Source: Azospirillum melinis (GTDB lineage: Bacteria > Pseudomonadota > Alphaproteobacteria > Azospirillales > Azospirillaceae). From it: a stretch of DNA of 51,681 nt. The translations under genes were made by a program, and so were the position numbers. Shown here piece after piece: positions 42,725-50,897 of the stretch. The DNA lies in NCBI RefSeq assembly GCF_013340935.1, contig NZ_WHOS01000051.1:1-51681 (forward strand). The letters run 5' to 3'. Numbering within the stretch: position 1 is the first letter of the stretch; each line of letters starts with the position of its first letter. Under the pieces are notes generated by a model. That model did not search any database, was not told where the DNA came from, and saw only the letters and a program-made list of their open reading frames with translations.

Positions 42725-42899
42725 GCCGATCCGTGCATCGATCCATCTTGCCCATCGCACGTGCAACCGCACGCATTGGGTGCGGCACATTAGCCGAAGT
42801 GCCGCACTCGGGATCAGCGGCATTTTCCCGCAGGCCCCAAATCCGACGCCCAGATCCGAGGGCGAACTTCTCCTTGCAGGTCGCACGACGGCACAATAT

Positions 42900-42917
42900 G
42901 TAATGTTATAACATAAC
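42900..42917. promoter_or_regulatory. Putative Zur box
   Basis: GTAATGTTATAACATAAC contains the perfect 12-base palindrome ATGTTATAACAT. It closely matches the alphaproteobacterial Zur consensus as I recall it (GATATGTTATAACATATC) and nearly matches the enterobacterial form. It lies ~175 bases before the DUF2946-like start on the minus strand and ~80 bases before the cobalamin riboswitch on the plus strand, so it could repress either or both operons when zinc is sufficient. Confidence 0.6.
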
Positions 42918-42997
42918 ATTTTTGGATATGGACTTTCCGATGCTCTCGTTCGTTCGCAAAGCTTGACCGGAGGCGCCGCGTCGCTCATGAATGGTCT

Positions 42998-43210
42998 TGG
43001 TTCTGGTTCTTCCGGCGGTTCGCCGCCGGAAGCTAAGAGGGAACCCGGTGAGTCGCCAACCCTGCGAAGGGGAATGCGGTAAGGCCGGGGCTGCCCCCGC
43101 AACTGTGAGCGGCGAGCCGTACCGTCATTTCAAGCCACTGGCGCCCATCGGCGCTGGGAAGGCCCGACGGAACGGCGACGACCCGCAAGCCAGGAGACCT
43201 GCCAGCACCA
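42998..43210 (+). ncRNA. Cobalamin (B12) riboswitch
   Basis: All conserved blocks of the cobalamin riboswitch occur in order: GGGAACCCGGTG near 43050, GGGGCTGCCCCCGCAACTGT near 43088-43107, GCCACTGG near 43135, GGGAAGGC near 43156 and GACGACCCGCAAGCCAGGAG plus ACCTGCC near 43178-43203. Stem P1 is TGGTTCTGG (42998-43006) with CCAGCACCA (43202-43210), one mismatch. It lies 133 bases before the ATPase start and should turn off the importer operon when adenosylcobalamin is plentiful. Confidence 0.95.
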
Positions 43211-43343
43211 CAACGAAACGTCCTCGGGCGGGGTGTCCCGGTGGAACGCTTGCCGTGCGTGTGCCCGGACTCCGCTCCGGTCGCGTCGCGTGTTCCGCAA
43301 GACGTCCGCCATGCCTCCCCGTCCGCAAAGACAGGAAGCACGG

Positions 43344-44180
43344 ATGGCGTCAGCGCCCTTCCCCACAGAGACATCGGTCCCTCCCCCCGCCATCGCGGTG
43401 GAGCGGCTGAGCTGCCGGCTGGCCGGCCGCATGGTCCTGTCGGACATCGGCTTCTCGGTTTCCGGCGGTGAAATCCTCGGCATTCTCGGGCCGAACGGCT
43501 CGGGCAAGACCACACTGCTGCGCTGCCTCGCCGGCCTGCAAACCCCGTCCGCCGGCCGGGTCCTCATCGACGGCGACGATCCGCGCGTTCTGCGGCCGGT
43601 CGAGCTGGCCCGCCGACTGGCGCTCCAGGCCCAGGATTCCCCCGCCGCACTCGGCTTCACCGTTCGCGACGTGGTCGGCATGGGGCGGCTGGTCCATCGC
43701 CGCTCCCCTTTCGCCGGGGCCGGGGCGGAGGACCGCGCCATCGTCGAGGACGCCCTGGACCGGCTGGATCTGTCCGGGCTGGCCGGGCGGGCGGTCGAAC
43801 AGCTGTCGGGCGGCGAACGCCAGCGGGTGACGATCGCCCGCGCCCTGGCCCAGCGTCCGCGCATCCTGCTGCTCGACGAACCGACCAACCATTTGGACAT
43901 TCACCACCGTTTCGCCGTGCTCGATCTTGTGCGCTCGCTCGGCATCACCGTGGTGGCGACGCTGCACGACATCGAACTGGCAGCCCGCTGGTGCGACCGC
44001 ATCCTGCTGCTGGCCGACGGACGGCTCCAGGCCGATGCCGCGCCGGAGGACGCGTTGACCCCCGACCGGCTGACCGCCGTCTACCGCGTCGCCGCGGCGG
44101 TGGACCGCCGCCCCCAGGACAGCCGGCTGCGCATCGACCTGTCGCCCCTGATGTCGCCTTTTACGGAGCCATCACGTTGA
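43344..44180 (+). CDS. FecE/BtuD-type ABC importer ATPase, B12-riboswitch controlled
   Basis: A 278-residue ATPase of the iron-siderophore/B12 class. Walker A is GPNGSGKTTLLRCLAG, signature LSGGERQRVTIARAL, Walker B ILLLDEPTNHLDIHH and switch ATLHDIELAARWCDR. The insertion FTVRDVVGMGRLVHRRSPFA is typical of FecE/BtuD. I chose the ATG at 43344 because AGGAAG lies eight bases upstream; in-frame ATGs at 43311 and 43233 are possible. It is the first gene after the cobalamin riboswitch, and its stop overlaps the binding-protein start. Cobalamin, cobinamide or a metal chelate is the expected cargo. Confidence 0.88.
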   Translation: MASAPFPTETSVPPPAIAVERLSCRLAGRMVLSDIGFSVSGGEILGILGPNGSGKTTLLRCLAGLQTPSAGRVLIDGDDPRVLRPVELARRLALQAQDSPAALGFTVRDVVGMGRLVHRRSPFAGAGAEDRAIVEDALDRLDLSGLAGRAVEQLSGGERQRVTIARALAQRPRILLLDEPTNHLDIHHRFAVLDLVRSLGITVVATLHDIELAARWCDRILLLADGRLQADAAPEDALTPDRLTAVYRVAAAVDRRPQDSRLRIDLSPLMSPFTEPSR

Positions 44181-45163
44181 GACGCTTTCTCCGCGGCGTT
44201 CCGCCTTTCGCCCCGGTCTTCTCCCTGGCCCTCGCCCTGCAAACCGGCGGCGCCCTCGCCCAATCCTACCCGGTCGAGGTCGCCAACTGTTTCGAGACCG
44301 CGCGTTTCGCCGCGGCCCCGAAGCGGCCGATGGTCCACGACACCAACATGACGCAGACCATGCTGGACCTCGGCCTCGCCGACCGGCTGGTCGCCGTTTC
44401 CGGTATCGAGGGGGTGGAGCACCGGCTGATCGCCCCGCCGGGCGTGGTCGCGGCGCTACCCCGGCTGCCCGACCGCGCGCCGACGCTGGAGGCGGTGCTG
44501 TCCGTCAACCCCGACTTCCTGTTCGCCGGCTGGAGCTATGGCTTCAACGAAGCGCGCGGCCTTACCCCCGCCCGGCTGGCGGAGATGGGCGTGGCGACCT
44601 ACACGCTGCGGGAAAGCTGCATCCGCATCGGCCCGCGCGAGCCGATCGGCATGAATACGCTCTACACCGATCTGCTGGCGCTGGGCGCCATCTTCGGCGT
44701 GACGGAGCGTGCCGAGGCCATGGTCGCCGATTTCCGCCGCCGTGTCGCCGCCGTCACGGAGCGTGTCGGCGCCATCGCCGACCGGCCGCGCGTGATGTAT
44801 TGCGACCAGTGCCACACCGACGCGGCGCCCTTGTCGGTCGGGCGCGAAGGGATGACCAGTCTGCTGATGGAGCTGGCCGGCGGGCGCAACATCTTCGACG
44901 ACATCCCCGACAGCTATGTCCGGGTGAGCTGGGAGGAGATGGTGCGGCGCGATCCGCAATGGATCATCGTCAGCGCCCATCGCATCCCGGCCGAGGACGC
45001 CATCCGTTATCTGACCTCGGCACCGCAGCTGGCCGACGTTGAGGCCGTGCGCAAGCGGCAGTTTATCGTGCTGACCTATGCCGAGCAGACGCCGTCCACC
45101 CGCACTGTCGAGGCACTGGAGCGGATGGCGCGGACCCTGCACCCGGAGCGCTTCGCACCATGA
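44177..45163 (+). CDS. FecB/BtuF-type ABC substrate-binding protein
   Basis: A 328-residue periplasmic binding protein of the class III (FecB/BtuF) fold with a signal peptide (FAPVFSLALALQTGGALAQS). Recognisable segments are VHDTNMTQTMLDLGLADRLV, PTLEAVLSVNPDFLFAGWSY and DPQWIIVSAHR. It starts with TTG at 44177, overlapping the ATPase stop TGA by four bases, behind ACGGAGCC. An unusual YCDQCHTDAAPL segment provides a CxxC pair close to a His, not typical of BtuF and possibly a metal or disulfide site. It delivers ligand to the permease at 45160. Given the riboswitch, a corrinoid or cobalt chelate is likely. Confidence 0.87.
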   Translation: MRRFLRGVPPFAPVFSLALALQTGGALAQSYPVEVANCFETARFAAAPKRPMVHDTNMTQTMLDLGLADRLVAVSGIEGVEHRLIAPPGVVAALPRLPDRAPTLEAVLSVNPDFLFAGWSYGFNEARGLTPARLAEMGVATYTLRESCIRIGPREPIGMNTLYTDLLALGAIFGVTERAEAMVADFRRRVAAVTERVGAIADRPRVMYCDQCHTDAAPLSVGREGMTSLLMELAGGRNIFDDIPDSYVRVSWEEMVRRDPQWIIVSAHRIPAEDAIRYLTSAPQLADVEAVRKRQFIVLTYAEQTPSTRTVEALERMARTLHPERFAP

Positions 45164-46203
45164 AGCGCTCCCGCCTGCTGGGCCTTTGCCTGCTCCTGGC
45201 CGCCGTGCTGGCCCTGTCCACGGTGGCCGCCGTCGGCTTCGGCGCCGCCCGCGTCCCCATCCCGAAGGTCTGGGCGGTCGTCATACACGAGCTGTGGCCG
45301 GCACTGGCCCCGCCCGTCGAGGCCAGCCGGGCCGAACGCAACATCGTCTGGGAATTGCGGGTGCCGCGCGTTCTGCTGAGCGCGCTGGCCGGGGCCGGAC
45401 TGGCGGCGGTGGGGGGCGTGCTTCAGGTGCTGACGCGCAACCCGCTGGCCGACCCCTATCTGTTCGGCGTGTCGGCCGGCGCTTCGGTGGGGGCGGTGAC
45501 CGTTCTGCTCTATGCCGGTGCGCTCGCCGGAACGCTGGGGCTGCCGGGCTTAGGCCTGCCGGTCGCCGCCTTTCTCGGTGCGCTCGCGGCGATGCTGGCC
45601 GTCTTCGCCGCGGCACGCGGGCGCGACGGTGTGGTGAGCGGCGAAAGGCTGGTGCTGACGGGTGTCGCGGTCGCTTTCATCCTGCACGCCGTCACCAATG
45701 TCCTGATCGTCATGGCGACGGATCGCGGCGCAGACGCCGCGCTGTTCTGGATGATGGGCGGCTTCGGCACCGCGCGCTGGAGCGTGCTGCCCGTTCCGGC
45801 GGGTCTGGTCATCGGCGGGCTGCTGTGGCTGTGGCTGCGGGCGGAGACCGTCAACACGCTGGCCCTGGGCGACGATGCGGCCCGCTCGCTCGGCACCGAT
45901 CCGGCCCGCCTGCGGCTGGAGCTTTTCCTCGTCACCGCCCTGATGACCGGGGCTCTGGTGTCGGCCTGCGGCGGCATCGGCTTCGTCGGGCTGGTGGTGC
46001 CCCACATCGCGCGGACGCTGGTCGGCGGACATTTGCGGGCGCTCTTGCCAGTGGCCGCACTGGGCGGGGCGCTGCTCCTGCTGTGGGTGGACGTCGTCGC
46101 CCGATCCCTGTTCGCCCCGCGCGAGATTCCGGTCGGCATCGTCACGGCACTGGTCGGCGGCACCTTCTTCCTGTGGCTCATGCGGCGGAGAGGCACGCCA
46201 TGA
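45160..46203 (+). CDS. FecCD/BtuC-type ABC permease
   Basis: A 347-residue polytopic permease with about ten hydrophobic segments. Family marks are RVPRVLLSALAGAGLAAVGG, QVLTRNPLADPYLFGVSAGA, SVGAVTVLLYAG and GGIGFVGLVVPHIARTLVGG, and the end EIPVGIVTALVGGTFFLWLM. Four-base overlaps join it to the binding-protein gene before and the CbiX-like gene after it. It forms the inner-membrane pore of the riboswitch-controlled importer. The C-terminal part is complete here, in contrast to the FecCD fragment at 49768-49985. Confidence 0.9.
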   Translation: MKRSRLLGLCLLLAAVLALSTVAAVGFGAARVPIPKVWAVVIHELWPALAPPVEASRAERNIVWELRVPRVLLSALAGAGLAAVGGVLQVLTRNPLADPYLFGVSAGASVGAVTVLLYAGALAGTLGLPGLGLPVAAFLGALAAMLAVFAAARGRDGVVSGERLVLTGVAVAFILHAVTNVLIVMATDRGADAALFWMMGGFGTARWSVLPVPAGLVIGGLLWLWLRAETVNTLALGDDAARSLGTDPARLRLELFLVTALMTGALVSACGGIGFVGLVVPHIARTLVGGHLRALLPVAALGGALLLLWVDVVARSLFAPREIPVGIVTALVGGTFFLWLMRRRGTP

Positions 46204-47033
46204 CGGAAACCCCGGCGAACCCGCCATCCAGGCGCGCCATCGTCCTCTACGGGCGCGCCTCCTTCGACCATGGGCAGAACCTGAAGGCGCTCGCATCGGC
46301 TCTGGCAGCCGGGCACGCCGCGCGCGACGAAGCCGTTACGGTCGCGACCGCCCACGCCGACCTGTCCGGCCCCGCATTGCCCGGCGTGCTTGCCGATCTG
46401 GCCAGGGACGGCGTGACCGAGGCCCTGGTCATTCCCGCCATGGTGCCGTCCGACCCCAGCCTGTCGGCGTGGCTGCCGGGCGCGCTCAGCCATTGGGCCA
46501 CAACGACCGGCACCGCGATGGCCGTCCGGCTGGCGCCGCCGGTGGAAAGCGCGCTCGACCTGCCCGCCGCCCTCGACCGCATCGCCCTCAACTGCATCGC
46601 CCCCAATTGCAACGCCGAGGCGCCGGCGGATGCCCTTGCACAGGATGTCCGCGAAACAGAGCCCAGCCTCGGCAAGCCCGGCTGGTCGGCAATCCCCGAA
46701 CATGGCCGACAGGTCTTCGTCTGTGTCGGCGCCCGCTGCCTGCATCGCGGTGCCGAGCCGCTGTACCAGCATCTGCGCGCGGCGATGAAAGGGCACCGCG
46801 CCCTGAACGCCGGTCCGCGCCGGGCGATGTGCGCGCGGACGAGCTGCCTTTACCCCTGCAACCGCGGACCGCTGCTGGTCGTCCAGCCCGACGCCGTGTG
46901 GTACGGCGACCTGACGCCCGCGAAGATCGACCGCATCGTCACCGGCCACCTGCTGTCCGACACACCTGAAACCGCCGACATCCTCCACCGCAACCGCCCG
47001 GTGGAACGGGCGGAGGACGCCCCCATGGGGTGA
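46200..47033 (+). CDS. CbiX-like domain fused to a thioredoxin-like [2Fe-2S] ferredoxin domain
   Basis: A 277-residue two-domain protein. Residues ~12-125 resemble the CbiX/SirB chelatase fold (IVLYGRASFDHGQNLKALAS and VTEALVIPAMVPSD), but the catalytic HGS-type histidine is replaced (LYGRAS), so cobalt insertion is doubtful. Residues ~170-265 are a thioredoxin-like ferredoxin: Cys175 and Cys180 (VCVGARC), Cys216 and Cys220 (TSCLYPCNRGP) and the family end DAVWYGDLTPAKIDRIV. Extra cysteines lie at 132, 137 and 211. It is coupled by ATGA overlap to the permease and is under the cobalamin riboswitch. A role in handling cobalt or imported corrinoids is inferred. A hairpin and T-run follow the stop. 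Confidence 0.83.
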   Translation: MTETPANPPSRRAIVLYGRASFDHGQNLKALASALAAGHAARDEAVTVATAHADLSGPALPGVLADLARDGVTEALVIPAMVPSDPSLSAWLPGALSHWATTTGTAMAVRLAPPVESALDLPAALDRIALNCIAPNCNAEAPADALAQDVRETEPSLGKPGWSAIPEHGRQVFVCVGARCLHRGAEPLYQHLRAAMKGHRALNAGPRRAMCARTSCLYPCNRGPLLVVQPDAVWYGDLTPAKIDRIVTGHLLSDTPETADILHRNRPVERAEDAPMG

Positions 47034-47116
47034 TCCGGCCTTTCTGATCTCCAGCCGTCCGGCTTTTCAACCCGACCGAACGGCGCCGTCCACCCAGCAC
47101 CCCGCACACCCGTCAG

Positions 47117-47138
47117 CCGCGAAGCACCGACTTCGCGG
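47117..47138 (+). terminator. Stem-loop between the CbiX-like and receptor genes
   Basis: CCGCGAAG (47117-47124) pairs with CTTCGCGG (47131-47138) around a 6-base loop; a run of eight or more T starts 14 bases later (47153). It may partly end the importer transcript or act as an attenuator before the receptor gene. The distance to the T-run is longer than in a standard intrinsic terminator. Confidence 0.45.
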
Positions 47139-47177
47139 AATGCCCTTTCTCGTTTTTTTTATCCTTGGGGATTGTCC

Positions 47178-49352
47178 ATGCTTCCTGCCCATCCTGCCCG
47201 CATCATTTCCGGCCGGCACAATCGCCAGCGCTCCGGTTCGCTGGCGACGCTACTCCTGGTCTCCGCCTCCTTCGGCCCCACGGCGGCCGGAGCGGCCGAA
47301 TCCGAACCGCCGGTCACTCTGGCCCCGGTCACCGTCACCGGCCGGGCGGCGGACGCTGCCGCCGGGCTGGCGCTCGACCGGCCGAACACCGGCGGCAGCC
47401 GCCTCGGCCTGACCCCGCTGGAAACCCCGGCCAGCGTCGAGGTGATCGACGGCCGGACCATCCGCGACCGCGGCCAGACCAGCGTGACGGAAGCCGTCAC
47501 CCAGAACGCCACCGGCTTCACCTCGCTGGCGGCTCCCGGCAACGGCGGATCGTCGCTGGCGACGCGCGGCTTCGCCGGCCACGGCTCGGTGATGCAGCTG
47601 TATGACGGGACGCGGCTCTATGTCGGGTCGGGCACCGTCACCTTCCCGTTCGACGCCTGGTCGGCCGAACGCATCGAGGTGCTGCGCGGGCCGGCCTCTG
47701 TCCTCTTCGGCGAGGGCGCCATCGGAGGCGTGGTCAACGTGGTGCCCAAGCGCCCGACCACCGATTTCCGCAACGAGGCGACCGTCGCCATCGGCACCGA
47801 CGGCATCCGGCGCGCCGCCTTCGGCAGCGGCGGTCCGCTGGGGGAAAAGCTGTCCTACCGGCTGGACGCCAGCGGCAACCGCTCCAACGGCTGGGTCGAT
47901 CGCGGCGACACGAAAAATCTCGCGCTGTCTGGCGCGGTGAAGCTCCAGGCGACACCGGATCTGGCCTTCACCCTGTCCAACGACTATGGCGACCAGCAGC
48001 CGCAGGAATATTTCGGAACGCCGCTGATCGCGGGCAGCCTCGACCGCGCGCTGCGGCACCGCAACTTCAATGTGGCCGACAGCGACATCCGCTATCGCGA
48101 CAACTGGACCCAGCTGAAGACCGAATGGGCGGTGTCCGACGCACTGACCCTGCGCAACACCGCCTACCACCTGACCAGCCACCGCCACTGGAAGGATGTG
48201 GAGAGTTACGCCTGGACCGCCGCCGCCCGGCGCATTCAGCGCAGCAGCTACATCGAGATTTACCACGACCAGCGGCAGGTCGGCGACCGCTTCGACGCGA
48301 CCTGGCGCAACAGCGTCTTCGGCATGAAGAACGAGATGGTCGGCGGCTTCGACCTGAACCGGATCGAGTTCAAGCACACAAACAACTCGCCCTATGGCGG
48401 GTCCAGCACGGTCGATCCGTTCGACCCGGCGCCCGGCCTGTTCCTCAACAGCGCCGGCACCTCTCCGCGCAGCCGGTCGCGTACCCGCCAATATTCCCTG
48501 TTCGCCGAGGACCGGCTGGCGGTGACGCCGCAGCTGTCGCTGGTCGGCGGCATCCGCTACGACGCCCCCACCGTCGAGCGTCGGGATCTGGTGGCGGGAA
48601 CCGCCTACAACAAGGACTTCCGCGCCACCAGCTGGCGGACCGGCGCGGTGTACGAGGTCGTTCCCGGTCTGGCCCTCTATGGCCAATACGCCACCGCCGT
48701 CGACCCGGTCGGCAATCTGATCTCGCTGTCGCCAACGCAGAAGGACTTCGACCTGTCCACCGGCCGGCAGATCGAGATCGGCGTGAAGCACTCCTTCCTC
48801 GAAGGGCGTGGCGAGTGGACACTGGCCGCCTACCGCATCGTCAAGGACAAGCTGCTGACCACCGAACCCAACCAGCCGACGGTGACGGTACAGGTCGGGC
48901 AGCAATCCTCGCGCGGGCTGGAGGCGTCCCTGTCCCTCGGCCTGTGGGAAGGCGTGCGGGTGGACATGAACGGCGCGCTGCTGCGGGCCAAATATGACGA
49001 CTTTACCCAGACGGTGTCGGGCCGCGCCGTGTCCTATGCCGGCAACGTGCCGACCGGCGTGCCGGAGCGCACCGCCAATGTCTGGGCGAACTGGGCCTTC
49101 CTGCCGGGCTGGGAGGTGCGGGCCGGCATGCAGTATGTCGGCAAGACCTACGCCGACTCCGCCAACACCAGCGTCCGGCCCTCCTACACGGTGGTCAATG
49201 CCGGGCTGGATTACCGGCCGACCGACAACACCAAGCTCAGCCTGCGCGCGTTCAACCTGTTCGACGAGGTCTATGCCGTGGCCGGAGGAAACACCAGCTG
49301 GGTGCTCGGCCGTCCGCGCTCGGCGGAACTGGCCTTCTCGATGACGTTCTGA
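47178..49352 (+). CDS. TonB-dependent siderophore-type outer-membrane receptor
   Basis: A 724-residue receptor with signal (SLATLLLVSASFGPTAAGAA). The plug follows the TonB-box-like VTLAPVTVTG and includes SVEVIDGRTIRDRGQTSVTE and RIEVLRGPASVLFGEGAIGG. The barrel ends with C-terminal Phe (SAELAFSMTF), and the last strands include LRAFNLFDEVYAVAGGNTSW. The pattern is that of ferrichrome/ferrioxamine-type siderophore receptors. I start at the ATG at 47178 with GGGGA upstream; a TTG at 47172 is in frame. It lies 144 bases after the CbiX-like gene on the same strand and probably provides the outer-membrane step for the riboswitch-controlled importer, or for an iron chelate. Ligand not known. Confidence 0.9.
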   Translation: MLPAHPARIISGRHNRQRSGSLATLLLVSASFGPTAAGAAESEPPVTLAPVTVTGRAADAAAGLALDRPNTGGSRLGLTPLETPASVEVIDGRTIRDRGQTSVTEAVTQNATGFTSLAAPGNGGSSLATRGFAGHGSVMQLYDGTRLYVGSGTVTFPFDAWSAERIEVLRGPASVLFGEGAIGGVVNVVPKRPTTDFRNEATVAIGTDGIRRAAFGSGGPLGEKLSYRLDASGNRSNGWVDRGDTKNLALSGAVKLQATPDLAFTLSNDYGDQQPQEYFGTPLIAGSLDRALRHRNFNVADSDIRYRDNWTQLKTEWAVSDALTLRNTAYHLTSHRHWKDVESYAWTAAARRIQRSSYIEIYHDQRQVGDRFDATWRNSVFGMKNEMVGGFDLNRIEFKHTNNSPYGGSSTVDPFDPAPGLFLNSAGTSPRSRSRTRQYSLFAEDRLAVTPQLSLVGGIRYDAPTVERRDLVAGTAYNKDFRATSWRTGAVYEVVPGLALYGQYATAVDPVGNLISLSPTQKDFDLSTGRQIEIGVKHSFLEGRGEWTLAAYRIVKDKLLTTEPNQPTVTVQVGQQSSRGLEASLSLGLWEGVRVDMNGALLRAKYDDFTQTVSGRAVSYAGNVPTGVPERTANVWANWAFLPGWEVRAGMQYVGKTYADSANTSVRPSYTVVNAGLDYRPTDNTKLSLRAFNLFDEVYAVAGGNTSWVLGRPRSAELAFSMTF

Positions 49353-49386
49353 CCTCTCGGCATTCCGCCCGGGCGTCCCCTGCCCG

Positions 49387-49767
49387 TCACGCCCTGCGGT
49401 GCAGAGCACGGGGCACGCACATGCGCATGCCGGCATCGCCGACCGGCAGCACATCCACCTCCGCGCCATAGACCTCGCGCATCATCTCCGCGGTTAACAC
49501 GTCCGCCGGCGGGCCGAAACGGGCAAGCCGGCCGTCATGCAGCAGGGCCATGCTGTCGGCGACGGCGAAGGTATGCCCGGGATGGTGGGTGGAGAAGTCG
49601 ACCGCAAGACCTCCCTCGTCGGCCAGCCGGCGCACCTGCTCCAGCACCCTCAGCTGGTTGCCGAAATCGAGGCTGGCGGTCGGTTCATCCAGCACCAGCA
49701 CGCGTGGTGCCTGGGCCAGCGCCCGTGCGATCAGCGCCAGCTGCCGCTCGCCGCCGCTGATGCGCAG
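49387..49767 (-). pseudogene. C-terminal fragment of a FecE-type ABC ATPase
   Basis: The minus strand encodes the second half of a siderophore-type ATPase: signature ISGGERQLALIARALAQ, Walker B VLVLDEPTASLDFGNQLRVL, switch FSTHHPGHTFAVADSMALL and a normal C-terminus. Walker A and the first ~130 residues are missing, so it cannot bind ATP properly. It is joined in frame, without any spacer, to the end of a FecCD permease fragment. The natural order fecCD-fecE and the precise junction point to an internal deletion. It is a pseudogene. Confidence 0.8.
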
Positions 49768-49985
49768 CCAGCCCCGGCGGCCGAAGGCCAGCAGCCAGAG
49801 GAACACCGGCGTGTCAATCACCGCGGTCAAGACCCCCAGCGGCAGTTCGACCCGGCCGATCTCGCGCGCCAGTGTGTCCACCGCCAGCAGATAGGCCGCC
49901 CCCAGCAGAACGGCGAAGGGCAGCAGGCGCACAAAGACCGGCCCGACCATCAGCCGGGCGAGATGCGGCACCAGCAGCCCCCCGC
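49768..49985 (-). pseudogene. C-terminal fragment of a FecCD-type permease
   Basis: About 71 residues of a FecCD permease end are present: LLVPHLARLMVGPVFVRLLP through REIGRVELPLGVLTAVIDTP to FLWLLAFGRRGW. The stop codon is lost and the frame runs directly into the FecE fragment. Upstream the frame is cut by a chemoreceptor fragment in another frame. It is a remnant of an iron-siderophore importer, unrelated in sequence to the intact permease at 45160. Confidence 0.78.
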
Positions 49986-50310
49986 TTCCGCGGCCGCTTC
50001 CGTGACCTGCTGGATGTTGCCGGACACCGTATGCGTCCCTGAGGCCGCCTGCTGGACCCCGCGCGAGATCTCGTTGGTGGTGGCTCCCTGCTGCTCCACG
50101 GCGGCGGTGATCGACGTCGTGATGTCGTTGATCGTGCCGATGGTGCCGCCGATGGCATTGATCGCATGGACCACGCCCTGGGTCGTCTGCTGGATCGCCT
50201 TGAACTGGGTGGAAATCTCCTCCGTTGCCTTGGCGGTCTGCCCGGCGAGGTTCTTGACCTCGCTTGTCACGACGGCGAAGCGCTTTCCAGCCTCGCCGGG
50301 CAGACCGGTC
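49986..50310 (-). pseudogene. Fragment of a methyl-accepting chemotaxis protein signalling domain
   Basis: The minus strand encodes GEAGKRFAVVTSEVKNLAGQ, TAKATEEISTQFKAIQQTTQ and ITTSITAAVEQQGATTNEIS, a standard chemoreceptor cytoplasmic hairpin including the tip region. It lacks sensor, membrane and HAMP parts and ends abruptly at ~49986, where FecCD sequence begins in a different frame. It is a short scar left by deletion or insertion, not a working receptor. Confidence 0.8.
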
Positions 50311-50318
50311 GACAGCCG

Positions 50319-50732
50319 CTACTGATTGGCCTGTGCCCGAATGCGGCATTGCGTAACGAGGCGATTGAGGGTTACCGGATCGACACCGCGGTTGGCGGAC
50401 AGGACGGACCAGCGATCGTCTGACGCGAATGTTCGGAGCTTTGGTGAATGATCGTGAAGGCGCTCCCAAGGGCGCCGATCAAATAAAATGCCGATTGCGA
50501 CAGTGATCGCGGACACCGCATAAAGGAACAGCTTAACCCTGCCTCCGCTTGACTGAGAAACAGCCGCGGGAACCGCAATTCCGGTTGCCCGGTTCGCAAT
50601 ATCGCCGAAGCGATCCGTGAGTGCCGGTTCCGACGGTATGGTCCAGGCTGCCGACGGGCCGGAGGCAGGGAGGGGAAATGCCGGAACGGCCATCCGCTTT
50701 GCCGGGGCTTTCCGTTTCGGTTCCCTGACCAT
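50319..50732 (-). CDS. Uncertain ORF with one membrane helix in decayed region
   Basis: From the ATG at 50732 the frame encodes 137 residues: a basic start (MVREPKRKAPAKRMAVP), a Pro/Ser/Ala-rich stretch, one membrane helix (KLFLYAVSAITVAIGILF) and a polar tail ending RIRAQANQ. I recognise no family. It lies between chemoreceptor and TerC-like fragments and may itself be a remnant, perhaps the altered C-terminus of the TerC-like frame. No clear ribosome site was seen. Low confidence that it is expressed. Confidence 0.25.
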   Translation of the reverse strand: MVREPKRKAPAKRMAVPAFPLPASGPSAAWTIPSEPALTDRFGDIANRATGIAVPAAVSQSSGGRVKLFLYAVSAITVAIGILFDRRPWERLHDHSPKLRTFASDDRWSVLSANRGVDPVTLNRLVTQCRIRAQANQ

Positions 50733-50889
50733 CGTCCGGCTCTTCGCCCAGACGTAGATCGCCGCCGCCAATGGGGTCGATAAGCAAGCGCGAATGCTTC
50801 CCGGTCGACCCAAGCGGCGATCAAGGGATCGGAAATAGCGAGATCGCCGGCGATCCAGCCAAGCAGGACGCCGCCCGCCCTCACCAGCG
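50720..50889 (-). pseudogene. Probable TerC-family membrane protein C-terminal remnant, frameshifted
   Basis: One minus-strand frame reads RAGGVLLGWIAGDLAISDPL followed by IAAWVDREAFALAY, which resembles the last helices of TerC/YjbE-type integral membrane proteins. After a frameshift near 50790 a neighbouring frame continues with STPLAAAIYVWAKSRTMVRE, a plausible final helix and basic tail. The start of the gene is cut where the recombinase remnant begins (~50890). Family assignment is tentative. Confidence 0.4.
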
Positions 50890-50897
50890 CGGGGTAA

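Noticed and set aside
39470..42793. 1107-codon plus-strand frame
   Set aside because: It is antisense to the tonB and OprC-like receptor genes, whose signal peptide, plug and barrel motifs are clear. GC-rich DNA keeps such frames open by chance.
47178..49352. Naming the receptor btuB because of the nearby B12 riboswitch
   Set aside because: The sequence pattern is closer to siderophore receptors, and the riboswitch lies four genes upstream with a hairpin in between.
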